From NCBI RefSeq assembly GCF_042655385.1, contig NZ_JBHSMA010000001.1, positions 124,001-188,000 of the forward strand: 64,000 bases of DNA, written 5' to 3'. The DNA comes from Larkinella bovis (GTDB lineage Bacteria; Bacteroidota; Bacteroidia; Cytophagales; Spirosomataceae). The position numbers were made by a program, and so were the translations under genes. The notes beneath the pieces are model-generated. The model was not told the origin of the DNA. It worked only from the letters and a program-made list of their open reading frames with translations, and made no database searches. The number at the start of each line of letters is the position of its first letter. The first letter of the stretch is position 1. Shown piece by piece: positions 1-8,545 of this stretch.

Positions 1-212
1 TGCATGCAGAACAACAAACTGGACGATTTTTGACGCAACGGATCTGTTCTGCCCGGTTCTCGCGAAAAACCGTGGAATGGGCGGGCCGGTAGCTCAAAAC
101 CGCCCCTGATTGGCAGGAGCACGACTGATCGATTCCGGGCGGCCTGGGGCCTTTTCTTCGCAAACAATCGCCGGGAAATCCTCGTTATTTCCCCAAAAGC
201 GTCCTTTGTTCT

Positions 213-1106
213 ATGTTATTAGACCGAAAAATTTCGTTTGCCTATATCTTCAAAAAGGTCAGGTTTGACCTGTTCATTGTTCTTCTGATCGGTTTAGTGA
301 CCAATCTGCTGACGGTGCTCATCAACGAATACTTGCCCGAGATGCCGCTGACTATCCCCACGTTTCTAGGGACGGCGATCTCGATTTTACTTTCGTTTAA
401 AATGAACCAGTCGTATGACCGCTGGTGGGAGGCCCGGAAAGTGTGGGGGGCCATCGTGAATGATTCCCGCAGTTTCGTCCTGCAATTACAAGCCTTTTTA
501 GACCATACCGATCCCGACGTTCTCCGAAAATTAGCCCATCGGCAAATAGCCTGGTGTTACGCGCTGGGTCAGTCCCTGCGGGGGTTAAATCCGCTGGAAG
601 GTGTTGAGTCGCTGCTGTCGGCCGAGGACTGTGCCACCGTCTTGAGCCATACCAACAAACCACTGGCTATCCTGCAACTCAACACCCGCGATATCCGGGA
701 ACTCCGGTTGCAGGGGGCCATTGATGTGTTCCGGCACGTTCAGCTGGACAACACGCTGGTCCGTTTTTGCGATTCAATGGGGAAAGCAGAACGAATCAAT
801 GGAACCGTCTTTCCCGCCACCTACCGCCATTTTCTGCATTTTCTTATCTACCTTTTTATGATTACGCTTGCCATTTCCCTGAAGGATGTGGAGATGATTT
901 TTGAAATACCGCTCCTGCTTTTGATTGCAGCCGGTTTTTTGCTGATCGAAAAAAGCGCTTTTCACTTGCAGGATCCTTTCCGTAATCGACCCAGCGACGT
1001 ATCGGTTACGGCTATTGCGCGGACGATTGACATCAATATTCGGCAGTTACTGTGTGAGGAGACGATTCCGGAACCGGTACAGCCGAATGGTTTTTACATC
1101 CTGTAA
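213..1106 (+). CDS. Bestrophin-like family membrane channel protein
   Basis: A 297-residue protein of the bestrophin/UPF0187 (YneE-like) family, predicted to form an ion channel in the inner membrane. The diagnostic conserved stretch SFKMNQSYDRWWEARKVWG lies at residues 61-79, just after the first hydrophobic segments (about 20-38 and 50-62). Two further hydrophobic segments lie at about 207-225 and 230-246. The length matches bacterial family members (about 290-300 residues). Transported ion is not readable from sequence; bacterial homologues have been reported as cation-selective while animal ones pass chloride. ATG start at 213. It stands alone, with no partner gene in the same transcript. 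Confidence 0.9.
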   Translation: MLLDRKISFAYIFKKVRFDLFIVLLIGLVTNLLTVLINEYLPEMPLTIPTFLGTAISILLSFKMNQSYDRWWEARKVWGAIVNDSRSFVLQLQAFLDHTDPDVLRKLAHRQIAWCYALGQSLRGLNPLEGVESLLSAEDCATVLSHTNKPLAILQLNTRDIRELRLQGAIDVFRHVQLDNTLVRFCDSMGKAERINGTVFPATYRHFLHFLIYLFMITLAISLKDVEMIFEIPLLLLIAAGFLLIEKSAFHLQDPFRNRPSDVSVTAIARTIDINIRQLLCEETIPEPVQPNGFYIL

Positions 1107-1363
1107 GTACGCCGGCCAGGCTTGAGAAAACCGCCAACCGCCCCTGTGCTTTACGAATCACCAAAAACCGGCATAAACTGGCTGTTCGGTACGAGGGAGC
1201 AGCGCCATCGTCTCGGTTCGCCTGTGTTGATATTCAGGCAAATCCTGGATAACTTGCCGCTACGTGTCCGTTAAAGTAGGCGGGTACCCGGGAGGGTATT
1301 CCTGCTAATCAACCGGTGCCCGGGTTTTGATAAAAACTAGTTTTAAAGAGGTTCCAAGCTGGT

Positions 1364-2500
1364 ATGATTCAAGTCGCTTACTCCTGGTTGATCTTGGGTA
1401 TCGCAACACTCATGGGGTATACTCAACACGATGCGCTAACACCTGGGGAGGCTTTAACGGAGCAGATTGCCGCCAGGAAACCTCAGGGCTATGGTCGCCG
1501 GCCACCAAAACCATCCGCTGTATTTCCGGACTACCAATGGGCAACTCAAACGCCCGCTCAGGCAAAACTCGATAGTGTTTCCCTGAATCGATTACGGGAT
1601 TTTGTCGGCGGCCACGGCTGCGTTGTGCGTCATGGGTATCTGGTTTATTCCTGGGGAAAGTCCGATGGCATGTATGATATTGCGTCGGCCTTCAAACCCA
1701 TTCTAAGCACCCTGATGCTGATGGCGGTGCAGGAAGGGAAGCTTCCCGGTCCGGATGCGGAGGTGGCTGATTACGAACCCCGTCTGCGGGAGCTGAATGG
1801 TGGGAAAGACAAGGCAATGACCTTTCGCCACTTAGCCTCACAAACATCGGGGTATGGATTATCCGAACGTCCCGGTGAAGCCTATGCCTATAATGACTAT
1901 GCATTGGCTCTTTATTATGATGTGCTTACCGAAAAAGTTTTCGGGCAGTCCGGTAATGAGATTCTGAAAACCCGGTTGGGCGAGCCGCTTCAATTTAGTG
2001 ACCCCTACACGTTTACGGTTTTTGGGGCGTCCAACCGTCCCGGTCGCCTTGGGTGTTCGGTTCGCGATCTGGCCCGCATTGGGCTGTTGTATCTCCGTGG
2101 GGGCAGGTGGAAGGACCGCCAACTTCTGACGCCCGAACATGTCCGGTTAGCCACGACCTCACCAATTCCGGCTACAATCCCGCTTACCAAGGCGCAGGAT
2201 GCGCTCATGCTTGCCGGTCAGCGGAGTATTGGGGGGACAAAAAATATTACGTCGCTTGGTCCCGGTTGTTACAGTTTTAACTGGTGGCTCAATGTTGAAA
2301 ACCCACCAAACGGACAGCTGTATCCAGCGTTGCCACCTTCCACCTTTATCGCCAGTGGGCATACGCCCCGTCGCGAAATGGTGGTGATTCCGGAATGGGA
2401 CTTGATTGTGGTTTGGAACGAGGCAAAACTCGCGCTTGGGGATACTGAAGGGGCACAAGTGGCCATGCAATGGATTGCGAAGTCGGTCGCCAACCGGTGA
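1364..2500 (+). CDS. Secreted serine hydrolase, beta-lactamase (class C/esterase) family
   Basis: A 378-residue penicillin-binding-protein-like hydrolase. An N-terminal hydrophobic stretch (residues 5-18) suggests export. The SxxK nucleophile motif is SAFK at residues 108-111, and a YND triad near 176 stands where class C enzymes have YxN. The gene is flanked by non-coding sequence and has no partner. Such proteins in Bacteroidota are usually esterases, D-amino-acid amidases or peptidases rather than true beta-lactamases, so the substrate is unknown. The 257 bp before it contain no gene I can support; a GC-rich dyad at about 1286-1325 is visible. Confidence 0.85.
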   Translation: MIQVAYSWLILGIATLMGYTQHDALTPGEALTEQIAARKPQGYGRRPPKPSAVFPDYQWATQTPAQAKLDSVSLNRLRDFVGGHGCVVRHGYLVYSWGKSDGMYDIASAFKPILSTLMLMAVQEGKLPGPDAEVADYEPRLRELNGGKDKAMTFRHLASQTSGYGLSERPGEAYAYNDYALALYYDVLTEKVFGQSGNEILKTRLGEPLQFSDPYTFTVFGASNRPGRLGCSVRDLARIGLLYLRGGRWKDRQLLTPEHVRLATTSPIPATIPLTKAQDALMLAGQRSIGGTKNITSLGPGCYSFNWWLNVENPPNGQLYPALPPSTFIASGHTPRREMVVIPEWDLIVVWNEAKLALGDTEGAQVAMQWIAKSVANR

Positions 2501-2807
2501 AAAAGTCGTCACGGTTTCTGAGTGATGGAGCAATTTTACGCGGGAGCCTAGCCGACTGTGGACTGTCGGGATCCTTTTTACGGTGTAAAATCCTTTCAGG
2601 GAGAGGGCCACTCTGCTGATTAGCACCAAGTTGCAGTCCGGTTAAGATTATTTCCGCGAAAGGATAGCGGGGAATGAGGTTTTTTACTACTTTTGCACAA
2701 CGAAACGGAAAGAGGGGGTTGAAGGCTAGCATTCTTACAATAAAAGTCTTTTCATCTCTTCCGCAAAGGAATTAAGCAGGATGAGTTCCTTCTTTATTCT
2801 TCATTTT
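2501..2807. other. Intergenic region upstream of tRNA-Pro
   Basis: This stretch contains no supported gene. It holds a weak hairpin after the serine hydrolase gene (CCGAC/GTCGG around 2553-2571, followed by a short T run) and a perfect TAnnTTTG box at 2688-2695, about 110 nt before the tRNA. Confidence 0.5.
2688..2695 (+). promoter_or_regulatory. Bacteroidota -7 promoter box (TACTTTTG), probably for tRNA-Pro
   Basis: Exact match to the Bacteroidota sigma-A -7 consensus TAnnTTTG. No clear TTG-type box lies 19 nt upstream. The distance to the mature tRNA (about 110 nt) would mean a long processed leader, so the link to the tRNA is an inference. Confidence 0.4.
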
Positions 2808-2881
2808 CGGGGTGTAGCGTAGCCCGGTATCGCGCCTGGTTTGGGACCAGGAGGTCGTAGGTTCGAATCCTGCCACCCCGA
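2808..2881 (+). tRNA. tRNA-Pro (anticodon UGG)
   Basis: A 74-nt cloverleaf. The acceptor arm CGGGGTG pairs with CACCCCG, the T arm contains GGTTCGAATCC, and the anticodon loop is TTTGGGA within the CCTGG/CCAGG stem, giving anticodon TGG. The discriminator base is A, and no CCA is encoded. A strong terminator follows within 10 nt. Confidence 0.97.
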
Positions 2882-2889
2882 CTGCAAAA

Positions 2890-2923
2890 ACCGCCTAAAT
2901 CGCATGATTTGGGCGGTTTTTTT
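2890..2923 (+). terminator. Intrinsic terminator after tRNA-Pro
   Basis: Stem ACCGCC-T-AAATC (2890-2901) pairs with GATTT-G-GGCGGT (2906-2917) around a 4-nt loop and is followed by a run of seven T. Confidence 0.9.
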
Positions 2924-3003
2924 GTGCCCACCGGCATTTTTGGCAGTTTTTCGGGATCAGGTGCAAAAATTGTGAAGGGCATTGTTTTTTGGGGTTTGTG
3001 CGT

Positions 3004-3192
3004 TTAAGCAAACCAAGTCGTTTTGGGAAGTTTCTTATCCTTCCGTTTTTTGCCCACGTTCATCCTGGAAAATTTTGAAATCTCGTCCATTGATGCCAGG
3101 GTGCCGTCTTCCATGTACACGACTGTTTCCGTGTTCAGCCAGTCATCCTGAAAGCCCTCCAGGAGATGCGCGTTCAGTGTCGACAGGAAGCG
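3004..3192 (-). pseudogene. Unrecognised C-terminal coding remnant
   Basis: On the minus strand an open stretch of 62 codons ends at a stop at 3004-3006 and is opened by another stop at 3193-3195, with no good start in its N-terminal part. Codon use looks genuine; the translation includes LEGFQDDWLNTETVVY and a lysine-rich tail (KKRKDKKLPK). I cannot assign a family. Together with the transposase scrap just downstream it suggests decayed mobile DNA inserted beside tRNA-Pro. Confidence 0.35.
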
Positions 3193-3254
3193 TTAGTTGT
3201 TGTAAATCAGGTTCTTGATCGAGTCAGGCCCCCTGAGAATACGTATGAGTCCCG

Positions 3255-3350
3255 GTGCTAGCCAAGGGCGACACGCTCAGACAGTTATTAGCCCGTTGCC
3301 GGTATGTGCTCTATCAAAAACCGGGGGATTGGACCGCTGGCCAACGCACC
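3255..3350 (+). pseudogene. ISL3-family (IS204/IS1001/IS1165-type) transposase fragment
   Basis: The translation from a GTG codon reads KGDTLRQLLARCRYVLYQKP followed by GDWTAGQRTTFAL. This resembles the segment just after the catalytic core of ISL3-type transposases (typically 'GDT-LLARSRYLL-KP-WT-Q-R'). After about 32 codons the resemblance stops, so only an internal piece survives; the open frame continues to 3476 without similarity. No terminal inverted repeats are visible. Family assignment is from memory of conserved residues. Confidence 0.5.
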
Positions 3351-3472
3351 ACTTTTGCACTTGATCCGTCGTCAGATTGTTACATCGTTTCAGCGGTTGA
3401 ACCAATACCTGAAAAAATTTCGTACCCTTGGGTGATAGTTGCTCGTCTTTCCGATAAACCGGTAAAAAACGT

Positions 3473-4033
3473 ATGAATATAACCACCCAACACCCGGCGA
3501 TGCAGGAAGCCCTGATGACGGACCGGGAACAGACATTGGAACGGATTTACGCCAGAACGTATCCGATGGTACGTCATTATATCAGGGAGCATGGCGGTAC
3601 GGAAGAAGATGCCAAAGATATGTTCCACGAGGCCATGATCCTGTTTTATGAGAAAACCGTTCATGACCAACTCACGTTGACGTCGTCGGCCAGCACCTAC
3701 CTGATGGGGATCTGCAAGAACTTATGGCGTCAGCAACTTGACAAACCGACGGGCCGCGTGGCGCTGACGGATGCGCAGGCCGAAATCCGCTGGGAGGAGC
3801 CGGACATGGGCGATCGGCAGCCTTCGCTAACGCTCATGACGTTTGTCGACCAGCTGGGACAGACCTGTAAAAGCATTCTGGTCAGCTTCTATTATTTTGG
3901 CCAGCGGCTCGAGCAGATTGCCGCCTGGCATGGCTACCAGAACATTCGCACAGCCACCGTCCAGAAGTATAAATGCCTGGAACGGTTGCGGAAGGCGGTG
4001 AGCCATCTTTCCATCGAAAATTTTAGATCCTGA
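3473..4033 (+). CDS. RNA polymerase ECF-type sigma-70 family factor
   Basis: A 186-residue extracytoplasmic-function sigma factor. Region 2 spans roughly residues 20-85 (EEDAKDMFHEAMILFYEKT and the following helix ending MGICKNLWRQQL). A linker follows, then region 4 with a helix-turn-helix at about 130-175 (LEQIAAWHGYQNIRTATVQKYK). It directs RNA polymerase to an alternative promoter set. A 72-residue protein starts 5 nt after its stop, so the two are probably co-translated. No classical anti-sigma membrane protein with SusCD partners is present, so the signal and regulon cannot be read here. Confidence 0.88.
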   Translation: MNITTQHPAMQEALMTDREQTLERIYARTYPMVRHYIREHGGTEEDAKDMFHEAMILFYEKTVHDQLTLTSSASTYLMGICKNLWRQQLDKPTGRVALTDAQAEIRWEEPDMGDRQPSLTLMTFVDQLGQTCKSILVSFYYFGQRLEQIAAWHGYQNIRTATVQKYKCLERLRKAVSHLSIENFRS

Positions 4034-4038
4034 TCACG

Positions 4039-4257
4039 ATGCGTCCGGAACTGGAAGAAATTCAACTGCTGGAAGCCTATCTGCAGGGAACCTTGCCGGA
4101 AGAGCAACGCACCGATGTAGCTGTCCGGCTTCTCTGGAATCAGGACTGGCAACAGAAAGTGGCGGCCCAACAACTGGCGTATCAGGCGGTACGGCTGGCC
4201 GGTCGGCAGCAACTGCGCCAGGAGTTGGAGAGTATCTATCGACGGCTTTTTGGGTAA
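4039..4257 (+). CDS. Small hypothetical protein paired with the ECF sigma factor
   Basis: A 72-residue, helix-rich, soluble protein with no membrane segment and no cysteine or histidine ligand set. It starts 5 nt downstream of the sigma factor stop. The start ELEEIQLLEAYLQGTLPEEQ resembles the N-terminal helix seen in short zf-HC2/anti-sigma-like proteins ('LxxYLxGxLxxEE'), but without the zinc motif. A role as cytosolic modulator of the sigma factor is inferred from position and this N-terminal similarity only. Confidence 0.7.
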   Translation: MRPELEEIQLLEAYLQGTLPEEQRTDVAVRLLWNQDWQQKVAAQQLAYQAVRLAGRQQLRQELESIYRRLFG

Positions 4258-4351
4258 ACCGTATCATCTTCTCTTTATCAAATCTTAAAATCGGCTCATC
4301 TGAGCCCGTGGGCTGCTTTTGCCCTTACGCAATCATTTTATCCGTATTCTT

Positions 4352-5032
4352 ATGTATTACCCTGAACTTAGCCAGCGCGAGTTTCGTAAATTCGCGGTGC
4401 ATGGACAAAACCTGAATGGTCTTAGTGTCGATCGTTATTTACACCAGGTGGAAAATATGACCCGTGCGGTCATCGAGGAGCGCCCGATGAATTTCCGGGA
4501 AGTGGACGTGTTCTCCCGGCTGATGGCCGACCGTATCGTGTTTCTGGGCACGGCGGTAGACGATAATGTCGCCAATATCATCATTGCGCAATTATTGTTT
4601 CTGGAGTCGGCCGATGCTAAAAAAGATATTCTGCTGTACATCAACAGTCCCGGTGGGTCGGTGTATGCGGGGCTGGGGATTTATGATACCATGCAGTACG
4701 TTCGGCCGGATGTGGCCACCATCTGCACCAGCGTGGCACTTTCGTTCGGAGCGGTTTTGCTGTGCGCCGGAGCGCCGGGCAAGCGATCGGCTTTACCCCA
4801 CGCCCGGGTGATGATTCATCAACCGCATGGGGGCGCCCAGGGACAATCCGTCGATATTGAAATTACGGCCCGGCAAATCGTCATTTTACGGCAGGAGTTA
4901 TATGGAATCATGGCGCACCATACCGGACGGTCGGTGGAAGAACTGGAGCGCAATGCCGACCGCGATTACTGGATGAAAGCCGAAGAAGCGAGGTCCTACG
5001 GTTTTATTGATGACGTGCTGCAACGGGGCTAA
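4352..5032 (+). CDS. clpP: ATP-dependent Clp protease proteolytic subunit (ClpP paralogue)
   Basis: A serine protease of the ClpP family, 226 residues from the ATG at 4352; a TTG at 4319 would add 11 residues but is less likely. The catalytic triad is in place: Ser in VALSFGAVLL, His in ARVMIHQPHGG, Asp in NADRDYWMKAEEA. The substrate strand and oligomer face (ILLYINSPGGSVYAGLGIYD) are canonical. The nucleophile context is ALSFGA where the main Bacteroidota ClpP normally has AASMGA, and no clpX or tig lies nearby, so this may be a second ClpP. It degrades proteins delivered by a Clp ATPase as a tetradecamer. Confidence 0.92.
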   Translation: MYYPELSQREFRKFAVHGQNLNGLSVDRYLHQVENMTRAVIEERPMNFREVDVFSRLMADRIVFLGTAVDDNVANIIIAQLLFLESADAKKDILLYINSPGGSVYAGLGIYDTMQYVRPDVATICTSVALSFGAVLLCAGAPGKRSALPHARVMIHQPHGGAQGQSVDIEITARQIVILRQELYGIMAHHTGRSVEELERNADRDYWMKAEEARSYGFIDDVLQRG

Positions 5033-5118
5033 CGGCAAAATTTCGGGGAATAAGTAGACTTTGCTACCCAAAACGGCCATCTTTGCGCTACTGCGTACGG
5101 GATTTCTGGAAACACAAC

Positions 5119-5142
5119 AGCCGCAGCAGTGCGGCTTTTTTT
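5119..5142 (+). terminator. Terminator-like hairpin abutting the Nudix start codon
   Basis: GCCGCA (5120-5125) pairs with TGCGGC (5130-5135) around a 4-nt loop and is followed by a run of seven T ending at the base before the ATG at 5143. It has the form of an intrinsic terminator, probably for clpP, yet occupies the expected ribosome-binding region of the next gene. Confidence 0.65.
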
Positions 5143-5700
5143 ATGGACTTGCTCGAAATTTTTGATGCCGATAACCGGCCCTTAGGCTTTACAAAACCCA
5201 AGATAGAGGCCCACCGCGACGGCGACTGGCACCGTACGTCCGAAATTGTGGTGCTGAATACCACGAATGAAGTACTCCTGAGCCTGCGCCATCCGGATAA
5301 ATTGTATCTGCCCAATTTCTGGGATGTCTGCGTTGGGGGGCATGTCGATCCGGGCGAGACGTATGAAGAATGTGCTATGCGTGAAATTGAAGAGGAGATT
5401 GGTGTCCGACCAGCAGCGGGCGAGCTGCATTTTCTCGGGATGGTCGATGTGGAAGCGATTGACGAGTCGGTTTCCCTGTATGATCGGGAGCATGCCGCGG
5501 TTTACCTCTTTCGGACCGACCGAACGCTGGACCAGTTTGTCATGCAGACCGACGAAGTCGCCGACCTTCGACTCGTTCCGCTGGCGACCATCCTGGACGA
5601 ATTCCGGGCCGGGGGAAATTCAATTCCTTATACGCCACCTCAGTATTCGTATCTGAAGACCCTCGAAATGGCGGCTGATTTCCTGACGAATCGTGTTTAA
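5143..5700 (+). CDS. Nudix hydrolase (isopentenyl-diphosphate isomerase-like subfamily)
   Basis: A 185-residue Nudix protein from the ATG at 5143, chosen because MDLLEIFDADNRPLGF matches the usual N-terminus of this subfamily; an in-frame upstream start would read through a terminator-like hairpin. The Nudix box begins GGHVDPGETYEECAMREI and ends EEIGV, with the REUxEE glutamates present. It hydrolyses a nucleoside-diphosphate-linked substrate; the specific substrate is not evident. Its last codons overlap the convergent NlpC/P60 gene by 4 nt. Confidence 0.87.
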   Translation: MDLLEIFDADNRPLGFTKPKIEAHRDGDWHRTSEIVVLNTTNEVLLSLRHPDKLYLPNFWDVCVGGHVDPGETYEECAMREIEEEIGVRPAAGELHFLGMVDVEAIDESVSLYDREHAAVYLFRTDRTLDQFVMQTDEVADLRLVPLATILDEFRAGGNSIPYTPPQYSYLKTLEMAADFLTNRV

Positions 5701-6272
5701 AAAGGGCGCACGGCTTTCACAAAGCGGCCTTTGAAATAGTTCGAAAACAGGTTGTCTTCCCGAACTCCGCGCGATGACGATGCATGGATGAACCGAATAT
5801 CCGAAGGGCCGTGCACTTCCGTCACGATGCCGGTATGGGACACATATCCGGATTTTCCGTCGTCGGGCACAAAAAACAACAAATCTCCGGCCTGGATCTG
5901 TGGTACTTCGACTTCATAACCTACTTCCGACTGTTGCCAGGATACGCGGGGCATTTGCAAGCCAACCGTATTGAACGAAGCGAAAATCAGGCCCGAACAA
6001 TCGATGCCTTGCGAGTCGGTACCACCCAGTCGATAGGGGGTTCCGGTGTAGGTTCGGGCAATTTTGACCACCTCCGGAACGTAACCCTGCTGGTAGGTTT
6101 TCGTATCAACTGTTTTTAGCGGTTTGGCGACCGGTTTTTTCTTATTGGCGCTGGCAACGGATTTCCGTTGGGCGGGCGGGACGTAATGAGAAGTTTTTAG
6201 AAACGAACAGGACGACAGGGCCAACCCCAAAAAGAGTGCGGGCCAGATAGGGCGAATGTAAGTCCTCAGCAT
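5697..6272 (-). CDS. NlpC/P60 (C40 family) peptidoglycan endopeptidase lipoprotein
   Basis: A lipoprotein of 191 residues from the ATG at 6272; a GTG four codons upstream is possible. The signal peptide ends in lipobox ALSSC (Cys 22). The C40 domain follows from about residue 68: catalytic Cys 92 in GIDCSGLIF, His 146 in GYVSHTGIV, and a third polar residue in FIHASSSRGV. Such enzymes cleave the D-Glu to meso-DAP bond of peptidoglycan stem peptides in the periplasm. A basic linker (RKSVASANKKKPVAKP) separates lipid anchor and domain. Confidence 0.92.
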   Translation of the reverse strand: MLRTYIRPIWPALFLGLALSSCSFLKTSHYVPPAQRKSVASANKKKPVAKPLKTVDTKTYQQGYVPEVVKIARTYTGTPYRLGGTDSQGIDCSGLIFASFNTVGLQMPRVSWQQSEVGYEVEVPQIQAGDLLFFVPDDGKSGYVSHTGIVTEVHGPSDIRFIHASSSRGVREDNLFSNYFKGRFVKAVRPF

Positions 6273-6339
6273 AATCAACTTCACAAATAGTAATAAAGGC
6301 GGGTTTCTAGGAGTCGTATCCGGTTTACCGGCTCAGGAA

Positions 6340-6381
6340 GTGGCATTGCTTCGGGAACGTTTGGGCCCGGAGCAATGCCAC
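6340..6381 (-). terminator. Hairpin downstream of tex
   Basis: A 16-bp stem with one wobble pair: 6340-6355 (GTGGCATTGCTTCGGG) with 6366-6381, 10-nt loop. It lies 32 nt beyond the tex stop codon on the minus strand. There is no long T run, so it may act in RNA stability rather than termination. Confidence 0.6.
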
Positions 6382-6412
6382 CTCATCGGCAGCGAATCGA
6401 CGCTTTAAAGTA

Positions 6413-8545
6413 TTAAATTTTCATGGTTAAGGCAATCCGTTTCCGTTGCAGATCGACTTCCAGCACCTTTACTTTTACTTTCTGGTGAACACTCACGACC
6501 TGTCGCGGGTCCGAAACGTATTGATTCGAGAGCTGCGAAATGTGTACGAGTCCATCCTGTTTAACGCCTATGTCCACAAAGGCACCGAAAGCGGTTACAT
6601 TGGTGACTACGCCCGGCAACAACATCCCTTCCTGAAGGTCTTCCGGTTTTCGAACCCGGTCGTCGTATTCAAAAACCGTGAGCGATTCGCGGGGATCACG
6701 ACCCGGTTTTTCGAGCTCGGCCAGAATATCACGCAAGGTTGGCAACCCCACTGTTTCCGTAACGTACGATTCGGGCTTTATCTGCTTTCGAAGCTCCGGT
6801 TTTTTGATCAAATCCGTAACGGTACAGGCCAGATCGCGCGCCATGCGCTCCACAATCGGGTAGCTTTCCGGGTGAACGGCACTGTTATCGAGGGGATTTT
6901 TCGCCTGATCGATGCGCAAAAAACCGGCGGATTGCTCAAACGCCTTGGCACCCAGTCGCGGCACTTTTTTCAGTTGATCCCGCGATTGAAACGGCCCGTT
7001 CTGCGCCCGGAAGGTCACAATGTTTTGTGCCAGTTGCGGCCCCAGGCCGGAGACGTACCGGAGTAGATGGCTGCTGGCGGTATTGAGCGAAACGCCTACC
7101 TGGTTCACGCAACTTTCAACGACGCGATCCAGGCTGTTTTTCAGATCCTGCTGATCCACATCGTGCTGATACTGGCCCACCCCGATGGATTTGGGGTCAA
7201 TTTTAACGAGTTCGGCCAGCGGGTCCATCAGCCGGCGGCCAATTGAAATGGCTCCACGGACGGTTACATCCTGATCCGGAAACTCCTGACGGGCCACTTC
7301 CGAGGCCGAATAGATCGATGCGCCCTGTTCACTCACCATGAATACCGGTACGGTTTTGCCGAAATTCAGGCTGCGAATGAATGCTTCCGTTTCCCGTCCG
7401 GCGGTTCCGTTGCCGATCGTGATCGCTTCGATCTGAAACTGGGCCACCAGCTTCAGCACGGTTTGTGCGGCCTGTTCCCGGCGCGAATCCGGGTAAATGA
7501 CGTCGTTGGTTGCTAAATTTCCCTGCGCATCCAGGCAAACCACTTTGCAGCCGGTCCGAAAACCGGGGTCGATGGCCAGCACCCGTTTCTGACCGAGCGG
7601 GGGAGCCAGCAGCAGTTGCCGGAGGTTGTCAGCAAAAATCTTGATCGCTTCCTGGTCCGCTTTCTGTTTTGACGCATTGTCAAACTCGGTTTCGATCGAC
7701 GGTTTGATGAGCCGCTTGTAACTATCTTTGATCGCAAGGGCCACCTGATCGGTACTTTCGGATGAACCATAGCGCAAAAACTGTCGGTCCAGCCGTTCGA
7801 GTGCCGCGTCTTCGTCCGGCGAAATACTGACCGCCAGAATACCTTCCGCTTCTCCGCGCCGAATGGCCAGCAACCGGTGAGAGGGAATCCGTCGGAGCGG
7901 TTCAGCAAAATTGAAGTAATCTTTGTATTTGAGGCCTTCGGTGTCTTTTCCTTTCTTGACGGTCGACTTGAGAATGGCTTCCCGTTCGAAGAGGTTTCGG
8001 ATGCGCTGGCGGGCGTCGGCGTTTTCGCTGATCCATTCCGCCATAATGTCGCGGGCGCCCTGGAGGGCATCATTCACCGTAATCACCTGATCGTTCAGGT
8101 ACGCTGCTGCTTTCCGCTCGATGGCGTTTTCCCGCTGACTAAACAGCAGGTTGGCCAGGGGTTCCAGCCCTTTTTCAATGGCGATGGTCGCCCGGGTTTT
8201 CCGTTTGGGTTTGTAGGGAAGATACAAATCCTCCAGGTCGTTCATGGAACTGGCACCCTCGATCTTCTGGCGAAGGTCGGCGGTGAGTTTGCCCTGTTCG
8301 TCGATGGATTTCAGAATGGCTTCCCGCCGTTTGTCCAGTTCCAGCAGCTTTTCGTAGGTGTCTTTGATCGCACCAATCTGAACTTCGTCCAGTTGAGAAG
8401 TCGCTTCTTTGCGATACCGGGCGATGAACGGTACGGTTGCGCCGTCGTTCAGCAATTGAATGGTATTCGTCACCTGCCGGTGATTCAGGTTCAGAATTTC
8501 AGCAACCCGGGAGGGAATCCGGCCTTGTTCGGAGACTGCGTTCAT
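6413..8545 (-). CDS. tex: Tex family RNA-binding transcriptional accessory protein
   Basis: A 710-residue Tex protein from the ATG at 8545 (MNAVSEQGRIPSRVAEI), which matches the family N-terminus; in-frame codons further upstream are not needed. Domain order: N-terminal helical Tex domain, YqgF/RNase H-like domain (VLAIDPGFRTGCKVVCLD), helix-hairpin-helix pair (VNTASSHLLRYVSGLGP type and FQSRDQLKKVPRLGAKAFEQ), then a C-terminal S1 domain (LPGVVTNVTAFGAFVDIG). It binds nucleic acid and associates with transcription; the exact role is unsettled. The cold-shock gene lies upstream in the same direction with a hairpin between them. Confidence 0.95.
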   Translation of the reverse strand: MNAVSEQGRIPSRVAEILNLNHRQVTNTIQLLNDGATVPFIARYRKEATSQLDEVQIGAIKDTYEKLLELDKRREAILKSIDEQGKLTADLRQKIEGASSMNDLEDLYLPYKPKRKTRATIAIEKGLEPLANLLFSQRENAIERKAAAYLNDQVITVNDALQGARDIMAEWISENADARQRIRNLFEREAILKSTVKKGKDTEGLKYKDYFNFAEPLRRIPSHRLLAIRRGEAEGILAVSISPDEDAALERLDRQFLRYGSSESTDQVALAIKDSYKRLIKPSIETEFDNASKQKADQEAIKIFADNLRQLLLAPPLGQKRVLAIDPGFRTGCKVVCLDAQGNLATNDVIYPDSRREQAAQTVLKLVAQFQIEAITIGNGTAGRETEAFIRSLNFGKTVPVFMVSEQGASIYSASEVARQEFPDQDVTVRGAISIGRRLMDPLAELVKIDPKSIGVGQYQHDVDQQDLKNSLDRVVESCVNQVGVSLNTASSHLLRYVSGLGPQLAQNIVTFRAQNGPFQSRDQLKKVPRLGAKAFEQSAGFLRIDQAKNPLDNSAVHPESYPIVERMARDLACTVTDLIKKPELRKQIKPESYVTETVGLPTLRDILAELEKPGRDPRESLTVFEYDDRVRKPEDLQEGMLLPGVVTNVTAFGAFVDIGVKQDGLVHISQLSNQYVSDPRQVVSVHQKVKVKVLEVDLQRKRIALTMKI

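Noticed and set aside
1286..1325. GC-rich dyad before the serine hydrolase as a riboswitch
   Set aside because: Only simple CCCGGG complementarity is visible, with no known aptamer pattern and no terminator or sequestered start.
2982..3218. 78-codon plus-strand frame
   Set aside because: Serine/cysteine/proline-rich shadow; the opposite strand over the same bases has better coding character.
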